Origin: Congeria kusceri
Lineage: Eukaryota > Mollusca > Bivalvia > Myida > Dreissenidae
Direction: 5' to 3'
Assembly: GCA_027627225.1 (NCBI GenBank)
Contig: CM051027.1
Span: 44,515,618-44,579,617 of the forward strand
Length of the DNA stretch: 64,000 nt
Shown here piece after piece: positions 54,391 through 64,000 of the stretch (its first letter is position 1; each line of letters opens with the position of its first letter). A program made the position numbers and the translations under genes. Under the pieces are notes generated by a model. The model saw only the letters and a program-made list of their open reading frames with translations, was not told where the DNA came from and did not search any database.

Positions 54391-55990
54391 TAAGAAATAA
54401 TTTTTTATTGTTGTTTATTGTTTATTGGCGGAAAACAACGATAATGCGAAAATTATTTCGATTCTGACATGATTTGACATATATGTCTGCAATTGTAATT
54501 GGAACTGGTTTTTACTAAGCTCCGTTCTGAATCGGAACTTCTTTTTGCGTTGTTTATTGGGTAGTTTAACAATGATAATTATGCCCCCATTCGAAGAATT
54601 GGGGGTATCTTGCTTTGCACCTGTCCGTCCGTCGGTCGGTCGGTCGGATGGTCGGTCTGACCATTTTGTTTCCGTACGATATCTAGAGAACGCTTTGACC
54701 TACGATCATGAAAGTTGTATGCTAGTTACTTGGGAGGAAAGGAAGACGACTATACATTTTGAGGTCAAAGGTCAAGGTCACCGTTGCTTAAAATAGAAAA
54801 ACGGTTTCCGCTCAATAACTTGAGAACGTATAGAGATATTTTAATCAAACTTCCTACATAGATACCTTATATTGAGTCCTCGCTTGGGATTGCATATAGG
54901 GTGGGTGGGGTCAAGGTCAAGGTCACCGTAACTAAAAATAGAAAAAACGGTTTCCGCTCAATAACTTGAGAACGCATCGAGATATTTGAATGAAACTTCA
55001 TACATATTTACCTTATATTGAGACCTCGCTTGGGATTGCATATGGGTTGGGTGGGTCAAGGTCACCGTTACTAAAATTAGAAAAACGGTTTCCGCTCAAT
55101 AAATTTAGAATCCATAAATATATTTTAATGAAACTTCATACGTAGATACCATATATCGAGACCTCGCTTGGGATTGCATATGGGGTGGGTGGGGTCAAGA
55201 TCAAGGTCACCATAACTAAAAATGGAAAAACGGTTTCTGCTCAATAACTTGAGAACGCATGGAGATATTTTAATGAAACTTCATACATTATATACCTTAT
55301 ATCGAAGCCTTGTTTGAGATTGCATGTGGGGTGGGTGTGGTCAAGGTCAATGTGACAGTTACTAAAAATAGAAAATGGTTTCCGCTTTATAACTTGAGAA
55401 CGCATCAAGATATTTTAATGAAACTTCATACATAGATATCTTATATTAAGACCACTTTTGGGATTGCATATGTGGTGGGTGGGGTCAAGGTCACCATTAC
55501 TAAAAATAGAAAAACGCTTTTCGCTCAAGAACTTGACAAGCATTGAGATATTTTAATGAAACTTCATACATAGATACCTTATATCGAGACCTCGCTTGGG
55601 ATTGCATATGGGTTGGGTGGGGTCAAGGTCACCGTTGCTAAACATAGAAAAACGGTTTCCGCTCAATAACTTGAGAACACATTGAGATATTTTAATGAAA
55701 CTTCATACATAGATACCTTATGTTGAGACCTCTCTTGGGATTTCATATGGGGTGGGTGGGGTCAAGGTCACCATTACTAAAAATAGAAAAACGGTTTCCG
55801 CTCAATAACTTGATAACGCATAGAGATATTTTAATTAAACTTCATACATAGATACCATATATCGAGACCTCGCTTGGGATTGCATGTTAAATTTTTTTCT
55901 TAACAATTGCACATATTCACAACTTGGCTGCAAGTCGGGGGCATACATGTTTTACAAACATCTCTCGTTTTGTTCTTTGTCTATAGAAAT
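54391..55990 (-). mobile_element. MITE-like element, copy 4, interrupted by a nested element
   Basis: 54391-54579 and 55968-55990 are consecutive pieces of the family seen at 25174, here inverted. GGGTAGTTTAACAATGATAA is followed after the inner insertion by TTTTGTTCTTTGTCTATAGA, exactly the order in copy 2 read backwards. Confidence 0.8.
54580..55967 (+). mobile_element. Nested element with TATGCCCCC / GGGGGCATA ends and internal ~150-bp modules
   Basis: Begins TATGCCCCCATTCGAAGAAT and ends in GGGGGCATACATG plus a short tail. About eight imperfect modules of 130-150 bases each contain AAAACGGTTTCCGCTCAATA, TTTTAATGAAACTTCATAC, GAGACCTCGCTTGGGATTGC and GGGTGGGGTCAAGGTCACC. Non-coding. Confidence 0.8.
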
Positions 55991-57146
55991 ATTAGCGAGT
56001 ATCATGTTAAAATAATGTTGATTTTATCACAAACGCGTAATCATACTAAGATTGTTGAGGCGTTGTTGCATGATATATTCGTAGGTTGCGTAGCACTGTC
56101 TCTAATTTCAAGTACCATGAATAAAAATGTAAGACGTGCTTTAAGTAAGTACAATTACATAACAGAAGTGTGTACTGTAGAAGTAAGTGTACTTAAAGTT
56201 GCATATATTGGATTCTTTCTGTCTGTCGGTCGGTCTGTCTGTCTGTCTGTCTGTCTGTCATAAGTAAGTACAATTAATTATGCTTTGCATGTATTTTTAA
56301 AGTCAATATTCCATGTTGTTTTATTTCGAAATACCTTCTACACGGCATACTAATGAGTATTTCATATTCATGATATTTCATACCTCAGTAATTCTGCAGA
56401 ATGAGACTCTTATTCAGATACTTAAGGTAGGGTCAATAAATTCCATAGTATGACTTTAAAGCGTATAACTTCTGAAAATTGTATGAGGGCTGAACTGACG
56501 TTCGACATGACTTGGTGTTTTATTATATTTATATCGTTTCTTCTTCGTTGTATTTCTTTTTATTATCTTTATTTCGTCAATATTTAAAATGTTTCCTTAA
56601 AGAATCGTGATGCGAATGTTGTATGCTCTTTTGACCCTCGTTGAAACGTAAATACACAGAAAGTCACGATTTATCCTTGGTAGTATGTTTTAATACATTT
56701 AATGAAAAGTGTGCATTGTACTGTCAGACTGTTGCAAAGCCAGGACGTATCAGCACAGTCAACTATGTATGGCAGCTAGTAATATCCGCTAATACTGGAT
56801 ATACTCGTCAGTTATTAAGACCACTTACGCCGTATTTATAAGTCACAGGTCAACTACTTATACACGTAACATACCGGCAATATTAAGATATTAAGCTTTG
56901 CTGGTAAGAAGGTATAGACATTAGGAATGTACACCGGGCTTTCCTATATATAAACTATGATCGCGATATAACAATATTCCCATCTATTGCAGTGTATTGC
57001 AAAATGTATGTGTTTTCCTCATTGTATTGCATTACGACTTTTGTCATGACAATATATTGGCACAGAATAAATATCAATATAATTACACTGATATATGCAG
57101 TCTCTCAGCTCAGTACTTTACCAGTCCATCGACTTTATCATGTTAT
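55991..57146. other. Intergenic sequence
   Basis: AT-rich, no gene recognised; includes a (TCTG)n microsatellite at about 56215-56259. Confidence 0.4.
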
Positions 57147-57379
57147 GGCTGGTATTCACAAAGCATCTTAAGTGCAACATTTGAATGTAATTATATTTCT
57201 TTACTTAATAAACAGACGCATATGTTGTTGATATTGCTCAAATTACACTTTCATAATGATTTATTTTAAAGTGTTACTTAATGCAAAATTGTTTCTTTAT
57301 GGCATTATACAGTTGAGGAAATTTCCAAATTTAAGGATAAGGATAAAATGTAACTTGAAATGCTTCGTGAATAACACCC
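57147..57379. mobile_element. MITE-like element (GTATTCACAAAGC family)
   Basis: The left end GGCTGGTATTCACAAAGCAT and right end GCTTCGTGAATAACACCCAT are inverted relatives. Length 233 bases, like the 2841 copy. Confidence 0.65.
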
Positions 57380-57540
57380 ATGGTCCTACTCATATCAGTT
57401 GTTACATTAAATGGGCTAGCTAGACTAGGAATACACGGGCATTTTGGTTTTCTTTCTGATTTAAACATGATATAAATGTGTGTTACATGATTTATTCCAT
57501 TTATTGGTCGAATAGTATATAGTATTTGTAATGTATGTGT

Positions 57541-57741
57541 TTTACAATATATTGCAATATGATCTTTGTTTACGGAAACATATTACAATATGATCTTTGT
57601 TTACGGCAGTATATTGCAATACGATCTTTGTTTACGGCAATATATTGCAATATGATCTTTGTTTACGACAATATATTTCAATATGATATTTGTTTACGTC
57701 AATATATTGCAATTTTGTTCAATGTTTACGTCAATATATTG
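57541..57741 (+). repeat. 31-bp minisatellite
   Basis: About six units of TTTACGGCAATATATTGCAA followed by TATGATCTTTG; directly abuts the next element. Confidence 0.92.
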
Positions 57742-59165
57742 ATCGGTGAGCTATTGGTGTAGGGACCTCTTCTGCGTCGTTCGTCATCCGTGTACCGTCA
57801 ACAATATGTTTCGTTCTCACGCTGGAGAATTCATTTTGTATCCAATCTTAACCAAACCAAACCACAGTTTGTGTATGACCATAAAATCTCGGACGGAATT
57901 GTTATTGGGCCAGATTACACCAGTGACACAAGAATTATTGCCCCTTTTTCATGCAGAAAAATAGCAAAATTGCCTTTTTCCAACATATAGACTTTATTTT
58001 CCATCCAATCTTAACTAAACTTTCACAGTTTATGTATGACCATCAGATCTCAGCAGACACCAAAAATGGGCCAGATCGTGTTTCAAACACCGGAGTTATT
58101 GCCCTTTGTTTATGAAAAAAATATACAAAAATGGACATTATTCAGGATAGAGACTTAATTTTTCATCCCATCTTCACCAATCTTGCACAATTTGTCTATG
58201 ACCATGAGATTACAGTTGAATATAAGAAAGATCGGACTAGAAATACTGGAGTTATTGCCCTTTTGTGAAAAAAAATGCAACAATGGAGTAGAGACTTTAT
58301 TTTTCATCCAATCTTCATCAATCGTGCACAGTTTGTCTATGACCATAAGATAACAGACCAAGTTGAATATAAACAAAATCAGGCCTTTGTTTGTGAAAAA
58401 TATATACAAAAATGGACATTATTCAGGATAGAGACTTCAGTTTTCCTCCAGTCTTCACCAATTGTGCACGGTCAGTTTGTCTATGAAAGTAAGATTATAT
58501 GTGAAGTCGAATATAGGCATGTTTGGGCCATAAACACCAGAGTTATTGCCCCTTGTGTGTGGGAAAAAACATCAACAAGTTATCAATGATTGGCATGCAC
58601 ACACGATTTTTTTTTATTCATTGTTGACCAAACTTAACAGTTTGCGTATGACCATAAAAATTGATTTCCAACAGTTGCAAACCTTGCATGCAGTTATTTA
58701 TACATGCAACATTGATGGCTTCAGAGCCTGCATTAACATCATTTATCATCATTGGACAGAAAATTATCAAAGAAAAAGCAAAACTTTACCTTATAGCACA
58801 GCCATCGCAATTATCGCATTGCAACGTGACCGAACATTTAGGTGAATTATGGTAGTTCTCTGCGAAAAATACATCAACATCTGTTTCTGCATTTTCCAAA
58901 ATGGTCACTGACTTAATGAAAAAGGGTCAGGTAAAAATATAGAGAACAATGATTTGAGAACCATTAGCAAAAACACCGCACATCAACTACCTAACTCGTA
59001 CTTTAGTTAGCCTATTGCACTAACCGTTGTTTTAAATCAAATCGATCCTATGCCCCTTTGCGTATTGTTCAGATACCTTAATTTTCAAACATGTCACAAC
59101 AGTATGGTCTTCATCTGTACCAGTTCTTAGGTGAGCGCTTAGGTCCATCATGGCCCTCTTGTTTT
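57738..59165 (+). mobile_element. Interspersed element, second copy of the 5946 family
   Basis: Collinear with 5946-7456: GGTGAGCTATTGGT start, repeated ATTTTTCATCCAATCTTCA modules, the unique GCATTAACATCATTTATCAT segment, and TCATGGCCCTCTTGTTTTC end. Inserted at the edge of a minisatellite, as the first copy is inside one. Confidence 0.75.
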
Positions 59166-59226
59166 CATTTATAACTATTTTCATCGTTGGTCAGCAAAAG
59201 CATAATAAGAATTACATACGTTTAAA

Positions 59227-59484
59227 GCACCTATTAATATTTTCCCCAGGGGTGGGAGCGGTGGACAATCCCCAGGGAATTTGACTAATTGTATTTTTTG
59301 TGGTCTAATTTCCCACCATTGAGCCAAGCATGTTTGTCTAAATCCCCTCAATGGGAGATGCTTAATTGGTGTATCAAATGGCCCGGGGCCAATATTACCG
59401 GGATCTAAAATCCGAACAGTCTATTCCCCGGGACCCGGAATCATTCGGCATGTCAAATTCCCGCTGGAAAATATTGATAGGTGC
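59227..59484. mobile_element. 258-bp MITE with 19-bp terminal inverted repeats
   Basis: The left end GCACCTATTAATATTTTCC and right end GGAAAATATTGATAGGTGC are complementary with one mismatch. The interior has GGCCCGGGGCC and CCCCGGGACC motifs and no ORF. Confidence 0.75.
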
Positions 59485-60132
59485 ATAAATGCAAATGTTT
59501 GTCACGACAGGTCTTTGTTGGATACCACGTCATTTAAAGCCTGCTCGCATTCTTTTATGTTTATGCATACGTTACGGTGAAGTTAATGAATGTATTAATT
59601 CGTGAACAAAAGTGAAAAAAATGTCAATTTATCTTTTATTTCAAATAGATGATGTAGTGTTTTGTTTTAATTGATTGATTATAAAAAATTAGTGGTTTTG
59701 TAAGTTAATTTACAAAGCGTATACGTTATAGCTATAACAATAATTCATCAATAGAACGAGATGTTAATGTATTTCTTCATTTTGGCTTAATTTATAGTTA
59801 GATATTTTGTATCATGTAACAGTGTGTATTAAAGTAAGTGAATGGTGTGTGATCTTTTGCGAATGACTATGAGCAGGAACGAGTGTACATAAACTTTTAC
59901 ATACGTACTTCATTAACGACATACCCACATTCAACCCATTCCGCTCCTCTCCATTATCTAATGCTGGAGTGTAACGGAATGGTTAGTCGTGGGTATCCGA
60001 CGATGCATTAACCATAATATACGCGTAAAACTTAAAGCCGTTTGCAACAATTTCCTTTAATTTCTTTCCTACGACAGATTTTCTTAAAAATTGGCACAAA
60101 CATGCATCAATGTATCCTAAAACTATAACAGT

Positions 60133-61640
60133 CTTAAACAAGAGGGCCCTGAGGGCCCTAGGACGCTCTCCTGAGACCTTGTAACCCAATAGGAATTTGC
60201 ATGCTTGAGGCGTGGCTTGTTTTTATCCCAGGGGCATAATTTAAACAATCTTGAACAAACCTCTGGGCCTTGCGGTTTCAAGTAAAGATGTTTAAAGTCA
60301 TTTTGCTATTTAAGTCTAAATAAACCATGGGACCCCTCGGGGTGTGGCCAGATTAGACCCCAGGGGCATAATTTGAAAAATCTTTGGAGAGGACCACTAT
60401 GCAATGTTACGTACCAAATACAGAAAAGCTGTGGGCCTTGCCGTTTCAGAGGAGAATATTTTTAAAGTCATTTTGCAATCTAAGTCTATATAAACCATGG
60501 GACCCCCGGGGCATGACCAGTTTTGACCCCAGGGGCATTATTTGAACAATATTTGTAGAGGACAACTTTACGATGTTACATACCAAATATGAAACCTCTA
60601 GGTCTTGCGGTTTCAGAGAAGAAGAAATTTTAAGTTTCTTTTGATATCTAAGTCTACTTATACCATGTGACCCCTGGGGTGTGGTCATTTTTTACCCATG
60701 GGGCAACACTTGAACATTCTTTGTAGAGGACCACTATAGGATGTTACATACTAAATCCGAAACCTCTGGGCCTTGCAGTTTCAGAGAAAAAATGTTTTAA
60801 AGACATTTTGCTATTTAAGTTTATATAAACCATGTGACCCCCGGGGCGTGGCCAGTTTTGACCCAAGGGGCATAATTTAAACAATCTGTGTAGAGGACCA
60901 CTATACGATGTTACATACCAAATAAGAAACCTCTGGGCCTTGCGGTTTCTGAGGAGATTTTTAAAGTCATTTGCTATTGAAGTCTATATAAATCATGTGA
61001 CCCCAGGGGCATAAATTGAAAACATTTGTAGAGGACGACTAAAGGATGTTACATACCAAATATGAAACCTCTGGGCCTTGCGGTTTCAGAGTAGACGATA
61101 TTTAAAGACATTTTGTTATTAAGTTTTTATAAACCATGTGACCCCCAAGGCGCGGCCAGTTTTGACCCCAGGGGCATAATTTGAACAAACTTTGTAGAGG
61201 ACCAATATATAATGTTACATACCAAATATGAAACCTCTGGGCCTTGTGGTTTCAGAGGAGAAGATTCTCCTATATATTATATAGAAACCATGTGACCCCC
61301 GGGGCGTGGCCCGTTTTGACCCCAGGGGCATAATTTGAAAATAACTTAGTAAAGGACCACTAAAGGATTTTACATACCAAATATGAAACCTCTGAGCCCT
61401 AAGGTTTCAGAGAAGAAGTTTTTCAAGTTTACACTTTTTAAATCTATTTTTAGCTCTGGTGACCTACATATGCAGCGAACCGTAAAGATTTGAAAAACTT
61501 TAAAAGAGGGTCACCCAATGATCATTCCTGTGAAGTTTGGTGAAAATCTGCAAAGTTGTTTAGAAGATGTTGTTTGAATGAAAAGTTGACGACGGACGCA
61601 CGGACGACGGTCAACGGGCGATCACAAAAGCTCACCATGA
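60133..61640 (-). mobile_element. Interspersed element with ~130-170-bp internal modules
   Basis: Ends read ACAAGAGGGCCCTGAGGGCC on the left and GATCACAAAAGCTCACCATG on the right, i.e. the CCCTCTTGT/GGTGAGC ends in reverse. About eight modules repeat GGGGCATAATTTGAACAA, GTAGAGGACCACTA, ATGAAACCTCTGGGCCTTGC and ACCATGTGACCCC. Non-coding. Confidence 0.7.
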
Positions 61641-62299
61641 AAAATGGCACTTCAACAAAAAGTATTCGTAACAGCTTAATAAACCAATAACAAGAATACT
61701 AATTAATACTAGTAGTGTATAATAATAACTTCAATAGCAGTTATCACAAATACTGAATGAGGACAGTTTGCATCTGATTTTTGTCAGTAGAAAAACATGC
61801 ATACGCAAGGCACAAGGTTTCGTTTGGAATAAAAATGATTTTGAAAATAATAAAACCTCTTTGTATTTAGAATTGAAGTATATTTACAAAACAAGAAGTA
61901 TTACATGCCTTAGCCTACTGTAAAACAAGTTTTAAAAAACATAGTCTAAAATGTATATTTGTTGATATCATGTCTGAAATTGATACAGAATTCAAACCTT
62001 GATGTAGTGACACAAAATCAAATATGTAGGTTTCTTAGCATCAGTATGGTGTTCCAGACCCTCAAAAGTTTTTCAAAAGGAATGACAGTTCAGAATAATT
62101 CAAATGTAAACAAAGGAAAACTTGAGCTGCATAGCACGAAAGAGAGAGAATCATATTCAGGTATAAAAACAGACGCTCTGCTGATAAACTGTTTACATGG
62201 TTGACAATGTGTAATATTGGTTTATTCATTAATTTAGTTTGTACAAACAAAAATATGTTATGCTGAGTGTCAATTTGGAGACTTTAACACACCACTGCT
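61641..62299. other. Intergenic sequence without recognised features
   Basis: AT-rich DNA between an interspersed element and the transposon relic, perhaps the 3' flank of the latter. Confidence 0.3.
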
Positions 62300-64000
62300 T
62301 TAGGATTTGTCTTTAAGGTAGTCAAATAGTTTTTCAATTATTTTCTTATTTTTTGTTACTCTTGGTTTTCCATGTGGTGTCAATTCAGACAGAAGAAATT
62401 TTAGCCCATCCAGTCCGCCTCGTTTAACTGATAACTGAAGGTGAGCTAAACAAAGTCCACTGCTGGCTATTTTCTCTGTCATTCCTTTGGAAATATTGTT
62501 TACTTTGAGTTCATTGAATGTTTCAATGTTTTTTACACTTTTACGCTGATATTTGAACTTATTGATTGCTGACTGAACAGTACAGCTGTGATCCGAAAAT
62601 TGAGAGTCGTAACACCAACAGTAGAGCACAACTTCTGCAGGCTTCGCACATCACCCAGGGCATTGTGGGCAGAATACTGTTCTTTCAAAAGATGACTCAC
62701 AAGATACTCTTGAGAGTATTTTTCAAGGCCTGTGTGTGTGGCCTTAAACAATGAGAGAGTGTCAGCTATCCCTAAAACATACTTTGAAAGTGGCTCAATG
62801 GAAAGTGCGAGTTCAAATGCCCTAATTATACGAGGAAAGTCGAACTTAAAAAAGTTATGACCCACAAGAATACAAGGCTGGTGCTGTTCAATGAATGTTA
62901 CAAACATGTTAAGTGCCTCTACAAGTGTTTTAGGATCAACATGCTGACCATTGTAGAACATTGAGCTGCCCGTGACAGTCAGACCTGTAACTTCAGATGC
63001 CGTGGGTGCTATCTGTTTTGACGGGAAAACGTAACAGTTGAAACATTTATCTGCACAGTTTGCAGCAATCTGTATTATGCCTGCATCTTTATGTAATGAT
63101 GTTGTTTCAATATCACAGAAGATTTTGTTAACACCAATCAACTCATCAGTTTTAACCTTTTCAGTTGTTTGTACACTTTTATGAGGGGAATGTCTGTTAC
63201 GTCTGTATTACTACATGTTGCTATTCCACTCTGATAGGTTGGACCTTCATGAATTTCACTTCTAATGTTGTCAAACTTTGACTTCCGTTCCAATTTTCTT
63301 CGCTTGAATTCAACACTGTTTGCAATTTCAATTCTTCGCTTGCGAAGTTGTTTTGTTTGGTAGCATGAAATTGTAGCAATTTTCCAGGTGATATTCCTAT
63401 ACTTTGATTTACTGCGGTCACGTAAGAAGCTCCAATATTTTTTTCTGTGCTACGGTACAACTAGTTCTGATGTGAAGACTTTCTGAGCCAGAGTAGTGTT
63501 TTTTTTTTGGAGCCTTTGCAGCTACCATAAAGTTGAACGACTCCACGTCTTTTGTTGATGTACCTGGGGCTATCTTAGCAGCATTCTGGACCACAACATT
63601 AAACACAGCTTCTAAATCTGACCTAAGGGTTGCTCCAGTCAAAGATCTACCATAAGGCAAACCTCTGTGTTTATAGGTCTGTGGACTTTTCTTGTAGCCA
63701 CACCATTCCCTACAATGTTCATGTCTCCAAACAGATGAGGAACAATTTGTTTAAGAGCTGATGTAAATTTCTCAACGTCACCTTTGTTTTGCGCTAAAGC
63801 ATAGTTGAAACACTTTTGTATGTGTTTAATAACCATTACTGAAAGAACTTTATGTTTTTTCTGTAGGGCATAAAAGCTGTTGCCAATGTGCTTCACCGTG
63901 TGATTCTGGTCACTCCATTTCTCTACACTGTGTGTCAGATCTTTTCTTACTCTAGCTAAAGATGTACAGTCGTCATCCATTATAAGGACACCAACATCAA
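62300..64000 (-). pseudogene. Mutator-like element protein with DEDDh exonuclease domain, frameshifted, runs off the window
   Basis: Minus-strand segments in shifting frames read, N to C: MDDDCTSLARVRKDL and HTVKHIGNSFYALQKKHK (63980-63725), GLPYGRSLTG and SGSESLHIRTSCTVAQK (63720-63450), IGASYVTAVNQSIGISPG (to about 63355), RKRRIEIANSVEFKRRK and GPTYQSGIATC (to about 63195), then a DnaQ-like exonuclease with FCDIETT, VGHNFFKFDFPRI and HNALGDVRSL (Asp/Glu, Asp and His/Asp active-site residues all present), and a tail VQSAINKFKYQ...GLDGLKFLLSE ending at 62300. The order resembles Mutator-like domain proteins common in cnidarian and mollusc genomes. Five frame changes (about 63722, 63445, 63355, 63190, 62607) break it; three sit at homopolymers. 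The N-terminus lies beyond 64000. Confidence 0.75.

Noticed and set aside
60133..61640. Gene with repeated domains
   Set aside because: The 130-170-bp modules carry stops in all frames and indels not divisible by three; it is an interspersed element.

Overview
This is animal nuclear DNA. It has spliced exons with GT-AG introns, tRNA-derived SINEs, MITE-like elements and an exceptional load of minisatellites. The receptor class, together with interspersed families I associate with bivalve genomes (one set ending in GGCCCTCTTGTT, one bounded by TATGCCCCC and GGGGGCATA), suggests a bivalve mollusc. The species cannot be fixed from the sequence alone.

One gene dominates. Twenty exons on the plus strand (2077-44987) join in frame to a predicted 1349-residue leucine-rich-repeat G-protein-coupled receptor of type B (LGR4/5/6 and bursicon-receptor/rickets group). 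Exon 1 carries the signal peptide and LRR N-cap. Exons 2-13 and the start of exon 14 carry about 17 LRRs as 24-residue modules, all cut by phase-2 introns inside the same Leu codon. Exons 14-16 encode the YAYHCCAF hinge and an acidic Tyr-rich linker. Exons 17-20 encode the 7TM domain and an unusually long cytoplasmic tail of about 470 residues. A candidate TATA box, a short uORF touching the start codon and a poly(A) signal frame the gene.

Most of the rest is repeats. Upstream and intron 1 (1-18.9 kb) hold arrays of 41, 3, 35, 39, 44, 20, 40 and 32 bp, an interspersed element inside the 39-bp array, and a decayed MULE-type transposase fragment. The remaining introns hold 45/39-bp, 13-bp, 21-bp, 28-bp (3 kb), 42-bp and 38-bp arrays, a 1.16-kb inverted-repeat element and two SINEs. 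The minisatellites of introns 3 and 10 are built from the adjacent exon end plus its splice donor, so they repeat a donor-like sequence many times. Downstream (45.5-50.1 kb) are two related satellites split by a 1.5-kb insertion that begins with a long palindrome. From 50 to 62 kb there are nested and TSD-flanked insertions and families with internal 130-200-bp modules.

At the right edge (62300-64000, minus) lies the C-terminal part of a Mutator-like element protein with a DEDDh exonuclease domain, interrupted by five frame changes. Apart from the receptor and these transposon relics I found no other gene. The many long ORFs in the arrays are products of repeat periodicity.
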